The translations under genes were made by a program, and so were the position numbers. The notes below the pieces were generated by a model. The model was not told the DNA's origin, made no database searches, and saw nothing but the letters and a program-made list of their open reading frames with translations. A DNA stretch of 42,518 nucleotides from Candidatus Nitrosopumilus sp. (GTDB taxonomy: Archaea > Thermoproteota > Nitrososphaeria > Nitrososphaerales > Nitrosopumilaceae): positions 1-42,518 of the forward strand of contig NZ_JAOULD010000013.1 of assembly GCF_029882185.1 (NCBI RefSeq). Reading direction: 5' to 3'. Below are positions 9,165 to 17,196 of this stretch, in pieces. Within the stretch, counting starts at the first letter, position 1. Every line of letters begins with the position of its first letter.

Positions 9165-9275
9165 ATGAGTATGCATTGTGAATGCGGTATTTGTGGAAAC
9201 AGAATTGAAAAAGAGTGCAATGCAGATGTTGTACTAATTTTCATGTACGTTCAGGATAGAAAATTTGTTGGTTAA
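9165..9275 (+). CDS. Tiny Cys-rich protein (36 residues)
   Basis: A short frame starts with ATG at 9165 and encodes CECGIC near its N-terminus, one more Cys, and a hydrophobic middle (VVLIFMYV). TTATAT at 9137-9142 lies about 25 nt upstream, the spacing of a leaderless archaeal promoter, which raises the chance that it is expressed. It could bind one metal ion. Evidence is only the motif and the promoter. Confidence 0.35.
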   Translation: MSMHCECGICGNRIEKECNADVVLIFMYVQDRKFVG

Positions 9276-9301
9276 TGACGGGAATTATTTTAACAGTATT
9301 T

Positions 9302-9640
9302 TTATTTCCTATTTTGAACATATGTTAGATTAATCAGAATCAAGACTGCAATATCATAATCTTCTTTTCCATTTCCAAATCTTTGAGTAATAATTTTTAC
9401 ACGATGTTTTTTCCCTTTTTGAATATCTTGAGTTAATGTTGTAGGTTTACCATTATCAAAAAATTTTGCAACAATCATTTTTCGTGAAGTATAGAAATTT
9501 TTTACCCCATCAAACTCTTCTTCAGTTTCAATATTGACCTGAATTATGGTTTCTTTTCCAACTTTTTTCTCAACATTTTCAACTTTTACTATAGTGAAAA
9601 CTCCTTTGTCATCTAGTTTTGAGAGTGAAAATTCAGTCAT
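9302..9640 (-). CDS. Small soluble protein, unknown function
   Basis: This 112-residue protein is rich in Lys and Glu and has a strand-like pattern: FTIVKVENVEKKVGKETIIQ, then RKMIVAKFFDNGKP, then HRVKIITQRFGNGKEDYDIAVLIL. It looks like a small beta-barrel or OB-like fold, but no family can be named. The last dozen residues (INLTYVQNRK) depart from the pattern, so the true end could have been altered. ATG 9640 is the start. Confidence 0.6.
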   Translation of the reverse strand: MTEFSLSKLDDKGVFTIVKVENVEKKVGKETIIQVNIETEEEFDGVKNFYTSRKMIVAKFFDNGKPTTLTQDIQKGKKHRVKIITQRFGNGKEDYDIAVLILINLTYVQNRK

Positions 9641-9737
9641 ATCTTCTCATCATCTTCCCATCGGTGTCAATATTATCGCATTCAGGCATAGACATCGAAG
9701 TCTGATCCTGTTTTATTAAACAAACCAACAGATTCAT
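9633..9737 (-). CDS. Possible 34-residue leader peptide or small protein
   Basis: A short frame starts at ATG 9737 and ends with a TGA at 9633-9635, eight bases into the next gene's start region, so the two could be translationally coupled. It encodes a hydrophobic start (MNLLVCL) and a polar, acidic end. No motif supports it beyond the overlap. Confidence 0.2.
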   Translation of the reverse strand: MNLLVCLIKQDQTSMSMPECDNIDTDGKMMRRYD

Positions 9738-9852
9738 AACAACTTTCAATTCTTCCTACTGATAATTATTTTGCTTTGAATTAAGAGACCAAGATTTAAA
9801 GAAACAAAATTAAATAAATTAGAATCAAATACTACAATATCATCTTCTAATA

Positions 9853-10203
9853 TTATATTACTGAATTCTTAAAATCACTAATCGAAGACATTGTATTTTT
9901 CGTCTGATGCCCAATGTCATGAATAGTAGCGCCATTGTATTTTTTGTCAAGATACCGTCCTGCAATAATCATCGGTCCTCCAATAGCACAAGTAACTCCA
10001 GTGGGTTCAGGTATCCATAACATCAAAAATCCAATTTTCTGTAATTTTTTACCAGGGGCAGGAGCTTTTTGAAGAGAACCTAATGAACGAGCAGTATGCT
10101 TGTCATCCATATTAGTCACCTCTGCATACAAATTTGCTCTTCGTTTTGCAGAATCTGAGAATTTTTTTAATTTATCTAGACGTTCCTTTAAGGGGTCAAC
10201 CAT
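9853..10203 (-). CDS. Conserved-looking protein with a short hydrophobic centre
   Basis: This 116-residue protein has a basic, helical N-terminal half (LKERLDKLKKFSDSAKRRA). A central Gly/Pro/Ile-rich stretch (IGFLMLWIPEPTGVTCAIGGPMIIAG near 57-82) could sit against or partly within a membrane. A polar tail follows. No family is recognised. It is divergent from the DtxR-type regulator at 10339, with a 135-base gap for promoters of both. Confidence 0.6.
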   Translation of the reverse strand: MVDPLKERLDKLKKFSDSAKRRANLYAEVTNMDDKHTARSLGSLQKAPAPGKKLQKIGFLMLWIPEPTGVTCAIGGPMIIAGRYLDKKYNGATIHDIGHQTKNTMSSISDFKNSVI

Positions 10204-10338
10204 TCCAACCTTGATTTAGAAAAAAATAGTTAAGAAACAAAGATCAACTACGGTCACACTCAAGTCAACAAAGAGTAACTAAATTCTACTCAAAAAGACA
10301 CTCAATTATACTAGATTTTATTTAGATACAAAGACCAC

Positions 10339-10803
10339 ATGAAATCTAAAAATTCCAAAAGGTTGGATTCAATCAAAGCAGCACACCAGTCAGAAAGAAC
10401 ACGTTCTAGTACAAGAATGGAAGATTATTTGGAAATAATTTCAGAATTAGTTGAATTGAAAGGATATGCCACAACATTAGATATTTCAAGATACATGCAT
10501 GTCAGTGCGCCAAGTGTTACCAAAATGCTTCAGAGATTAGATGAGAATGGATTTCTAGAATATGAAAAATATCATGGGATTAATCTAACAGAAAAAGGAA
10601 TAGAGATTGCAGAAGGAATAAGGCAAAAACACGGCATATTGTTGGAATTTTTTGAAATTTTAGGAGTAGGATATGATACAGCAAATCAGGATACCGAAGG
10701 ACTTGAGCATCACCTAAATCCCAAGACAATCAAACAGTTAAGAAAATTCATCACATTTTTGAAAGCAAATCCAAAGATCATTGAAAATTTTAAAAATCTT
10801 TAA
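10339..10803 (+). CDS. DtxR/MntR-type metal-dependent transcription regulator
   Basis: This 154-residue protein has the family's N-terminal winged helix (MEDYLEIISELVELKGYATTLDISRYMHVSAPSVTKMLQRL, residues about 27-67), then a wing (YEKYHGINLTEKG) and a helical dimer domain with HGILLEFFEILG. Candidate metal ligands include Met, Glu and the His pair in EGLEHHL. It lacks the C-terminal SH3-like domain, so it is MntR-sized. It likely represses metal uptake genes, but none lies beside it. Its 3' end overlaps the convergent PIN-ATPase gene by 14 bases. Confidence 0.88.
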   Translation: MKSKNSKRLDSIKAAHQSERTRSSTRMEDYLEIISELVELKGYATTLDISRYMHVSAPSVTKMLQRLDENGFLEYEKYHGINLTEKGIEIAEGIRQKHGILLEFFEILGVGYDTANQDTEGLEHHLNPKTIKQLRKFITFLKANPKIIENFKNL

Positions 10804-12610
10804 GGTAAATTTTGATATCGTTTTGTGATCTTGTAAAATCCATTAAAGCGCGTGCAACATCAGAACGTTTTGGTATTTTGATTTGTCCTTTTTTCCCAAT
10901 TCTTACAGATGCAATAAATTTCTCATTTGTGTAAATATCAGCATGCATTGAACTGAAATTTCTATTGACAGTCAACAGTAATGCAGTTTTTGATTCTGAA
11001 AAGTTAAAGGGTAAATCATTAGAAATTAACGAGATCTCATCAGATGATTTTTGAACTACGTCAATATGGACTCGAAGCAATTTTTCAATTTCATTAATGT
11101 TTGAGCCACCTCTACCAATTATTGCAGGAATATATTGTTCATCAACCATGACTTTGACTCTATTATCAGATAAAATTTCAACTTCCACACGTGGATCATA
11201 TCGTTTGAATGTTTCTTTGATTTTATCTTCAGCTAGTTTTTCAATTCCAACTTTATCTACCTTTTTTCCTACAGGAACAATGACATTTTCTTCACCAAAT
11301 GTGTAAATTTCATGTTCCAAAACATTATCTTCAAAATTCCTAATTTCAATTACAGGTCTTGCTAAATCAGATTCAGTCATTCCAGTTGGGACTTTGACCT
11401 TTAATTTCAAATCATATACTTTTTGAATTCCACCGTCTTTTACAAAAACTACAGTATCCAAAACATTTGGGATAATTCCAAGTTCGATTTTTCCAATAAA
11501 ACGTTGAATTGCATCTAATGGAGAATTTGCATGAATTACACCCACCATGCCAACTCCAGTCAATCTTAAATCAGCAAAAGTTCTAAAGTCTTCTTTTCTT
11601 CTTACTTCATCAAAAATTGTATAGTCAGGTCTTACAAGTAGTAAAATGTCTGCAGAGTTATCAAAACTTCCATCAAGTTTACTATATTGAGTAATCCCAG
11701 GATCAACTTGCAAATCACGTGGAGATTCAAATGTTTTTACAATTTTTCCTTTGTTATGATAAAAATTTGCAAGGCCAGAAGCAAGTGTACTTTTTCCAGA
11801 CCCAGGAGCACCTGAAATCACAATACCTTCTGCACTATCAGAGAATCGTTTCATTAATTTTTCAGAAATAGTATAATCATCAAGAGATAATTTTACAATA
11901 GGATGAACGATTGTAATCTCAAAAGATTCTGAGAAAGGAGGATATGTTATTGCAATTCTATAATCGCCATGTTGGACTACCGAGGCACCATTTTTAGAAA
12001 TCTCCAACGTACTAGAATCATGTACATTAACTACATCCAAAATCTGAGAGGAAATCATTTCCAAATAGTCTTTTGAAAGAATCTCATCATTTATCTTCGT
12101 CAACACAAATTCTCCAGGCTTGCCTTTTTTCCCCAATGGGTACTGATTTTCTTTAAGATGAATACTCATAGTGTCGAAATCAAAAAATTTTAAAAATTCC
12201 AAAGATTCATTTTTAACTTCTGGTTTTAAAAATACCGTTTCAACACCTTCTGCACGGGCAACTAAATGTTGGACATTGTCAGATGTGTACAATACAGCAT
12301 CATTCTGTTTGGCCATATCTACAATCAAGGAATCAATCCTGCCACTACTGGCAAGTTTTATGTCATCAGAGGAAGGATGAGAACCACTAACAACAACACT
12401 TAATCCATGACTTCCAGATAAAGATTTGAGTTTGTGAATTCTTTCTAATCCAATGAACCCTTGTTCTTTATTTTTTGATGCTTGGGATTGAAGTTCATCA
12501 AAAACAGATTGAGGTATTAAAATTTCAGAATTTCTAATACTTCCAGATTCAATTTGTGCAATTAATTGACCATTAATTATTACACTAGTATCAAATACAA
12601 TTTTTGGCAA
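10790..12610 (-). CDS. PIN-domain ATPase with KH domain (PINA-like)
   Basis: This 606-residue protein joins three parts. The first is a PIN nuclease-like domain (about 1-130, acidic residues Asp7, Glu39, Asp93 and Asp111). The second is a PilT/VirB11-type RecA ATPase with Walker A GAPGSGKST at 267-275 and Walker B acidic pair Asp334-Glu335. The third is a KH-like nucleic-acid domain with GRGG at 499-502. This is the architecture of archaeal PINA proteins. A Sulfolobus member is reported to act on Holliday junctions; that role is inferred here. The start is TTG 12610, supported by a TATA-like TTATAATAA about 25 nt upstream. Confidence 0.92.
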   Translation of the reverse strand: MPKIVFDTSVIINGQLIAQIESGSIRNSEILIPQSVFDELQSQASKNKEQGFIGLERIHKLKSLSGSHGLSVVVSGSHPSSDDIKLASSGRIDSLIVDMAKQNDAVLYTSDNVQHLVARAEGVETVFLKPEVKNESLEFLKFFDFDTMSIHLKENQYPLGKKGKPGEFVLTKINDEILSKDYLEMISSQILDVVNVHDSSTLEISKNGASVVQHGDYRIAITYPPFSESFEITIVHPIVKLSLDDYTISEKLMKRFSDSAEGIVISGAPGSGKSTLASGLANFYHNKGKIVKTFESPRDLQVDPGITQYSKLDGSFDNSADILLLVRPDYTIFDEVRRKEDFRTFADLRLTGVGMVGVIHANSPLDAIQRFIGKIELGIIPNVLDTVVFVKDGGIQKVYDLKLKVKVPTGMTESDLARPVIEIRNFEDNVLEHEIYTFGEENVIVPVGKKVDKVGIEKLAEDKIKETFKRYDPRVEVEILSDNRVKVMVDEQYIPAIIGRGGSNINEIEKLLRVHIDVVQKSSDEISLISNDLPFNFSESKTALLLTVNRNFSSMHADIYTNEKFIASVRIGKKGQIKIPKRSDVARALMDFTRSQNDIKIYLKDF

Positions 12611-12645
12611 GATCTTATCAGTTAGAATTATTATAATGCCCTAAA

Positions 12646-12759
12646 TTACTTTGCTAAAACATCGGCAATTGCTTTTAAGATAAGTATGAAATCAGAAGGT
12701 TTTGAAATATAAGATGACGCACCATTAGTCAAACATTCCTGGATAATTTTTTGATCATG
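12646..12759 (-). pseudogene. Remnant of a response-regulator receiver domain
   Basis: The minus strand encodes a 37-residue piece ending in a stop at 12646, with the receiver-domain end pattern GASSYISKP followed by a helix (FILILKAIADVLAK). An in-frame stop lies immediately upstream (12760-12762), and there is no phosphoacceptor half. It is therefore the last third of a REC domain, not a gene. It sits directly upstream of the PIN-ATPase gene. Confidence 0.6.
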
Positions 12760-12888
12760 TCATTTGTAAAGAGATTGTGGAAAAATATTATGAAAAAATA
12801 TGGGCGAAGTATTCCTAATCAAAGAGACACATTCTCAATTCCAAAAGAGGCATCTATTGGAAATCAAACACCACCACAATCTACTTAA
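12757..12888 (+). CDS. Possible 43-residue basic protein
   Basis: A short frame starts with ATG 12757 and ends at TAA 12886-12888. It encodes a basic N-terminal helix (KRLWKNIMKKYGR) and a polar, Pro-containing tail. There is no motif or clear promoter. It overlaps the end of the receiver remnant on the other strand. Confidence 0.2.
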   Translation: MSFVKRLWKNIMKKYGRSIPNQRDTFSIPKEASIGNQTPPQST

Positions 12889-12956
12889 AGAAAACATACT
12901 TTCAGAACTAAAATCACTCACACTCTTAACAAAATGGATATTTTGAGAATCAAAGC

Positions 12957-13097
12957 ATGGAAGAAATCAAGGCTAAAAACAAAGAGTTTTATGATAATTG
13001 TACCAAATATTTTGAATTTTTACGTAAAAAAGGCACTACAGACTATGATTTTGAAGACGAATACTATTTCACCATGCCTGCAATTTCAAGTCATTAA
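12957..13097 (+). CDS. Possible 46-residue acidic/helical protein
   Basis: A short frame from ATG 12957 to TAA 13095-13097 encodes a Lys-rich helix, then an acidic aromatic stretch (DYDFEDEYYF). It lies 40 bases before tldD. The residue pattern is less random than most mini-frames, but there is no family match or strong promoter. Confidence 0.3.
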   Translation: MEEIKAKNKEFYDNCTKYFEFLRKKGTTDYDFEDEYYFTMPAISSH

Positions 13098-13137
13098 GTA
13101 GCAGAAGATTTACGAACCACATCGAATTTTAGATAAT

Positions 13138-14550
13138 ATGAATTCAAGATTACAAGATTTTGCAGACAAGGCAGTCAAATATTCAGAAAAATTAGGAATT
13201 CAATATTGCGACGCCAGGGCAGAGCAACAAGAACAGAAATCAGTGTTAATAGAAAATAATGAAATAGAATACGTTAGAACAAATGATGATAGAGGAATAG
13301 GAATAAGAATTATCAAAGATGGAACTTGGAGATTTTTTTCAATTACTAACCCAGAGTCGTTTGAACAAATCAAAGAAAAGATAGAAAAATCAGTCAAAGA
13401 TACATACAATAGTGCAAAAAACAATATTGATCTTTATCCGAATATTTCAAATAAAACAAAAATTGATTATCCAGTTTTAAAAAAGCCTACACTAGAAAAC
13501 ATAATTAATTTAGGACTAGAAAGTAGTAAAATTATTTTAGATACCACAAAGATTATCAAGTCTATTGTTAATCCACAATACACAATCAATTCAAAATATT
13601 TTGTAAACACAGAAGGAGCAGAAATTGAACAAAATTTTACAGATACGATAGTAGAGATGGTTGCAGTAGCTCGTGAATCAGGAATTACACAGTCAATTAA
13701 CATAACAGAAGGAGGAAGAGGAGGTATAGAACAAATAACTAGCAAAAACAAAATCCAATGCAGTGCAAAAGAGATTTCAATAAAAGCGGCGCAATTGATA
13801 AATGCACAACTAGTAAAAGAAGAAAAAGCAACTCTAGTAATGAATCCAGATTTTGTTTCATTACTCACACATGAAATACTTGGACACCCATCAGAAGCAG
13901 ACAGAGTTTTGGGAAAAGAGATGGCATGGGCAGGAGGAACATGGTGGAAAAACAAACTGGGAGACAGAATAGCATCAGAAAACCTGAATGTCTTTGAGGA
14001 CCCAACTATCAAAGAAAGTTTGGGATGGTACTATTTTGATGACGAAGGGGTGGAAACTAAAAGAACGACCCTAGTGGAAAAAGGAATTTTAAAAAACCAT
14101 ATGCAAAATAGAGAAACATCAAAAATATTCAATTCCAACCCGACAGGTAATATGAGAGCTACAAATTATCGATTCATGCCTCTGATTCGCATGGCATGTA
14201 CATGCATAGATAACGGGGATTGGGACGTAAATGAAATGATCAAAGGAGTCAATCACGGATATTTGATTTCAAATATGAAAATTCCTTCAATCGACATGAA
14301 GCGATACAATTGGAGCATATCATGCCAGTATGCACAAAAAATCGAGAATGGTGAAATCACAGACATGTTAAGAGACGTCATAGTTATGGGTACAGCGCCA
14401 GAATTTTTTGAATCAATTGATGCATGTGGTAATGATTTTACAATCAGGCCAATTACTAATTGTGGGAAAGGAGATCCAATGCAATCAATGATAATGGGTA
14501 ATGGAGGTCCAACAATTAGAGGAACTGCAACAGTAAAGAGTGTCAATTAA
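13138..14550 (+). CDS. tldD: TldD-family zinc metalloprotease
   Basis: This 470-residue protein has the TldD/PmbA fold and the zinc motif HEILGH at residues 245-250 (His245, Glu246, His250), followed by PSEADRV, the family signature. Partners of this family cleave unstructured peptides, and in bacteria TldD works with TldE. No TldE partner lies in the window. ATG 13138 is the start. It is followed after two bases by the uracil-DNA glycosylase gene on the same strand, so the three genes to 15687 probably form one transcript. Confidence 0.95.
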   Translation: MNSRLQDFADKAVKYSEKLGIQYCDARAEQQEQKSVLIENNEIEYVRTNDDRGIGIRIIKDGTWRFFSITNPESFEQIKEKIEKSVKDTYNSAKNNIDLYPNISNKTKIDYPVLKKPTLENIINLGLESSKIILDTTKIIKSIVNPQYTINSKYFVNTEGAEIEQNFTDTIVEMVAVARESGITQSINITEGGRGGIEQITSKNKIQCSAKEISIKAAQLINAQLVKEEKATLVMNPDFVSLLTHEILGHPSEADRVLGKEMAWAGGTWWKNKLGDRIASENLNVFEDPTIKESLGWYYFDDEGVETKRTTLVEKGILKNHMQNRETSKIFNSNPTGNMRATNYRFMPLIRMACTCIDNGDWDVNEMIKGVNHGYLISNMKIPSIDMKRYNWSISCQYAQKIENGEITDMLRDVIVMGTAPEFFESIDACGNDFTIRPITNCGKGDPMQSMIMGNGGPTIRGTATVKSVN

Positions 14551-14552
14551 AA

Positions 14553-15146
14553 ATGAACCAAAAATTACAATCTATCAAACAAAATGTGATTGAATGTATA
14601 AAATGCGATCTATGTAAAACTAGAACAAATTCAGTTCCAGGTAAAGGGAATTTTAAGTCAAGTGTAATTTTTGTAGGTGAAGCACCTGGAAAAAATGAAG
14701 ATAAAAACGGAGAGCCATTCATAGGAGTTGCAGGAAAAAAATTATCAGCAGCACTAGAATCTGCAGGGGTTTCAAGAGAAGATGTATACATTACAAACAT
14801 TGTAAAATGCAGACCTCCAAAAAACAGAATTCCAACTTCAACAGAAAGAGAAACATGTCAAGATTATTTGAAACAAGAAATCTCCATCATAAAGCCCAAA
14901 ATCATTTGTATTTTGGGGAATACAGCATTTAATTCACTCTTAGGAGGATCAGAGATTACAAAATTCAGAGGAAAAATTGTTCTAAAAGACAATCAATTGT
15001 ATTTTTTAACTGTTCATCCAGCAGCTACAATTTACAATCAAGAATTAATCAAAGTGTTAAATAAAGATATTTTAAAATTATTTGATTTAATCACAGAGTT
15101 AAAAAATAACAAAGAAATTCAGATAGACATTGACTATACTACCTAG
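14553..15146 (+). CDS. udg: Uracil-DNA glycosylase, family 4 (iron-sulfur)
   Basis: This 197-residue enzyme removes uracil from DNA as the first step of base excision repair. It has the four Cys ligands of the [4Fe-4S] cluster (Cys15, Cys18, Cys86, Cys102), motif A GEAPG-NED (43-50) and motif B HPAA (155-158). The order and spacing are standard for family 4. It starts two bases after tldD and overlaps the following glycosylase gene by 17 bases, implying coupled expression. Confidence 0.95.
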   Translation: MNQKLQSIKQNVIECIKCDLCKTRTNSVPGKGNFKSSVIFVGEAPGKNEDKNGEPFIGVAGKKLSAALESAGVSREDVYITNIVKCRPPKNRIPTSTERETCQDYLKQEISIIKPKIICILGNTAFNSLLGGSEITKFRGKIVLKDNQLYFLTVHPAATIYNQELIKVLNKDILKLFDLITELKNNKEIQIDIDYTT

Positions 15147-15687
15147 AGAATTTTATTCAAAAGACACAGTTTCTGTAGCAAAGAATCTTTTAGGAAAAAA
15201 AATTATCAGAAAAATTGGAAGTAATGAAATTTCAGGAATAATTATAGAAACTGAAGCATATAGACATAAAGATGATCCTGCAAGTCATGCATTCACAAAA
15301 ATTACAAACAGGAACAAAGTGATGTTTGGAGAGGTTGGAATCGCATATGTGTATTTTACATATGGAATGTATTTTTGTTTCAATGTGGTAGCCAGAGCAC
15401 CAAAAACAAAGGCAGGAGCAGTGCTTATTCGTGCAATTGAACCTGAAAAAGGGGTGAACATTATGCAAAAAAATAGAAAAAATGCAAATTTAAAAAATCT
15501 TACAAATGGTCCAGGAAAGCTAGCACAAGCTCTTGCAATAACTAAAGAAGATTATGGTGCAGATTTGACAAAAAAATCAAAGTTATACATTACCGAAGGA
15601 ACAGTACCAAAGGAGATCACCACCTCACCAAGAATTGGAATTAGCAAAGCAGTTGACAATCTATGGAACTTTAAAATGAAAACCTAG
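15130..15687 (+). CDS. 3-methyladenine DNA glycosylase (AAG/MPG family)
   Basis: This 185-residue protein belongs to the alkyladenine glycosylase family, which removes alkylated purines and hypoxanthine. ETEAYRHKDDPASHA (about 40-54) carries the catalytic Glu42, and the family's YVYFTYGMYFCFNVV strand pair and NGPGKL loop are present. The start is TTG 15130, inside the end of the UDG gene; a later start would remove the conserved LPREFY strand. It ends against the convergent DedA gene, which it overlaps by four bases. Confidence 0.92.
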   Translation: MTILPREFYSKDTVSVAKNLLGKKIIRKIGSNEISGIIIETEAYRHKDDPASHAFTKITNRNKVMFGEVGIAYVYFTYGMYFCFNVVARAPKTKAGAVLIRAIEPEKGVNIMQKNRKNANLKNLTNGPGKLAQALAITKEDYGADLTKKSKLYITEGTVPKEITTSPRIGISKAVDNLWNFKMKT

Positions 15688-16316
15688 TCTTTGTTGTTTT
15701 CATCCAAAGTCCAAGGAGCAAACTTTCCAAGAATTTTTGCCCAATCTAATCTTAAAAGTAATATTATCACAGACGTCATCATGATACCAAAAACAATTAT
15801 GCCAATGTAAACAGGTGTTGCATCATCAACATTTTCAAGGAATGGTTCTACCAAAGATAACCCCAAATTATGTGAGATAAACACAATAGCGTAACTTAGA
15901 ACAATTTTTCCAGTTAATGTTGCAATAAAGAATCTCCTAGGACTGTATTTGGCTAATCCAAGAGGCACGTAGACTAGATCATCAGGGATTGGAGTTGCAG
16001 CAGCAAAAAATGCTGCGCCTGCACCATATCTTTTGATCAATCTTTCAAAGGGGCGCATTCTCTTTCGAGTTTTTTCATTGATTATTTTTCGTCCACCGTA
16101 ACTGACATAGAAAATTATTTGCTTTGCAACAGTCGCGGTAATTGCAGACACTAATGCCAAGATATGCAGATCATATTGATTGCCAACAGACATTGTTGCA
16201 AGAAGTAAAAATCCAGGCAGAGGCACAAAAGGGATCAAAGAACCAAAGAAATTGACTAGAGCTAAAAGTGAGTAACCGACATCAGGTGCAAAAGAGAACA
16301 AGTCAACAAAATCCAC
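15684..16316 (-). CDS. DedA/VTT-domain membrane protein
   Basis: This 210-residue protein has about five hydrophobic segments. It contains the VTT-family re-entrant pattern around PIPDDLVYVPLGLAKYSPRRFF (near 110-131), with a second proline-rich loop near the N-terminus (SLIPFVPLPGFLLLATM). DedA/VTT proteins are linked to lipid scrambling or proton-driven transport of lipid carriers. GTG at 16316 is the likely start. A second member of this fold is encoded at 40113-40733. Confidence 0.88.
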   Translation of the reverse strand: MDFVDLFSFAPDVGYSLLALVNFFGSLIPFVPLPGFLLLATMSVGNQYDLHILALVSAITATVAKQIIFYVSYGGRKIINEKTRKRMRPFERLIKRYGAGAAFFAAATPIPDDLVYVPLGLAKYSPRRFFIATLTGKIVLSYAIVFISHNLGLSLVEPFLENVDDATPVYIGIIVFGIMMTSVIILLLRLDWAKILGKFAPWTLDENNKD

Positions 16317-16405
16317 AAATCAGACTATTTTCAGGCTTTATTTAATTAAATCTAGAAGAGAGTCATACAATTCATTAAAATATCATCTGTTCAGAACATT
16401 ATCAA

Positions 16406-16783
16406 ATGTCAAAGAAAGATTTTGAAAAAATCTGTGATACAATAGCAGGAATAAGTCCATACATTCGATTTGTAGGCGTAATTGGAGAAAGTGGAGAGTT
16501 ATTAGCATACAAAAGAAGACCAGATTTACTTCCACTTTTAAATGAAAAAGACACACAGTATCAATTCTCACATATTGCCATTAAGACAGATTTGGAAGGA
16601 TTCTTTGATAAAAACTTGGGAGAAATTGAATTTGTTTGGGAAGAAAGGAAGAAAGTTCAAACCATTTCCTTTGCAATTAAAAAATCAAGAGTATGGATTT
16701 CAATTGATAAAAAAGTGATTAGATCTGAAATGCTAAGAATCATTGATTCATGTTTACCAATTGTGAAAAAATTCTCAAAATAA
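16406..16783 (+). CDS. Small alpha/beta protein of a thaumarchaeal-type family
   Basis: This 125-residue protein has a helix followed by a strand pair (RFVGVIGESGELLAYKRRP), a middle helix, and strands IEFVWEERKKVQTISFAI and VWISIDKK. The order resembles a Roadblock/LC7-like or profilin-like fold. Proteins of this kind occur in many copies in Nitrososphaerota, to my recollection, with unknown function. ATG 16406 is the start. A tiny zinc-finger gene follows at 16785. Confidence 0.75.
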   Translation: MSKKDFEKICDTIAGISPYIRFVGVIGESGELLAYKRRPDLLPLLNEKDTQYQFSHIAIKTDLEGFFDKNLGEIEFVWEERKKVQTISFAIKKSRVWISIDKKVIRSEMLRIIDSCLPIVKKFSK

Positions 16784-16784
16784 A

Positions 16785-16880
16785 TTGAAATGTCCTTATT
16801 GTGAAATTGATTTGGATTCATTAAGCATGACAGACGGATTAAAACACATACTTGAGCATAAAAAGAAAATACAAAATTAA
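16785..16880 (+). CDS. Tiny C2H2-type zinc-finger protein (31 residues)
   Basis: This short frame starts at TTG 16785, one base after the previous stop, and encodes KCPYCEIDL near the N-terminus and KHILEHKKK near the C-terminus. The C-x2-C ... H-x4-H layout is a complete C2H2 finger with a basic tail. It is probably translated with the upstream gene. The 40-residue protein at 40917 has a similar design. Confidence 0.6.
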   Translation: MKCPYCEIDLDSLSMTDGLKHILEHKKKIQN

Positions 16881-16907
16881 CATATTTGAGTAAGTCTAAC
16901 TAAAAGC

Positions 16908-17195
16908 ATGGAAGAATCAGACGAGATTCAAAAATTAATCAATGAAACAAATTTTAAAAAAACAAATTCAAAGAATTATGAAAAAATGAATGCAAAAGAA
17001 ATCAGTAAAGAATTAAGGACTATTATGAAATTTGAACAAGAAGCACATAAAAAAATCGAAGAGTTTGGAAAAACTCATGAAAATCAAGATCTGGTAGAAT
17101 ATGCTAAAATGATTTCTAGAAATACCACCGCAAGAGAAATTACAGAATTACAAGAGACATATTTAAAAAAAATTGATGAAGAATATCTAAAATAA
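16908..17195 (+). CDS. Small charged helical protein, unknown function
   Basis: This 95-residue protein is rich in Lys, Glu and Asn and is predicted to be almost all helix, probably a coiled coil (for example MNAKEISKELRTIMKFEQE). ATG 16908 follows the zinc-finger frame by 27 bases. It ends one base before the end of the convergent ABC ATPase gene. No family is recognised. Confidence 0.65.
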   Translation: MEESDEIQKLINETNFKKTNSKNYEKMNAKEISKELRTIMKFEQEAHKKIEEFGKTHENQDLVEYAKMISRNTTAREITELQETYLKKIDEEYLK

Positions 17196-17196
17196 G

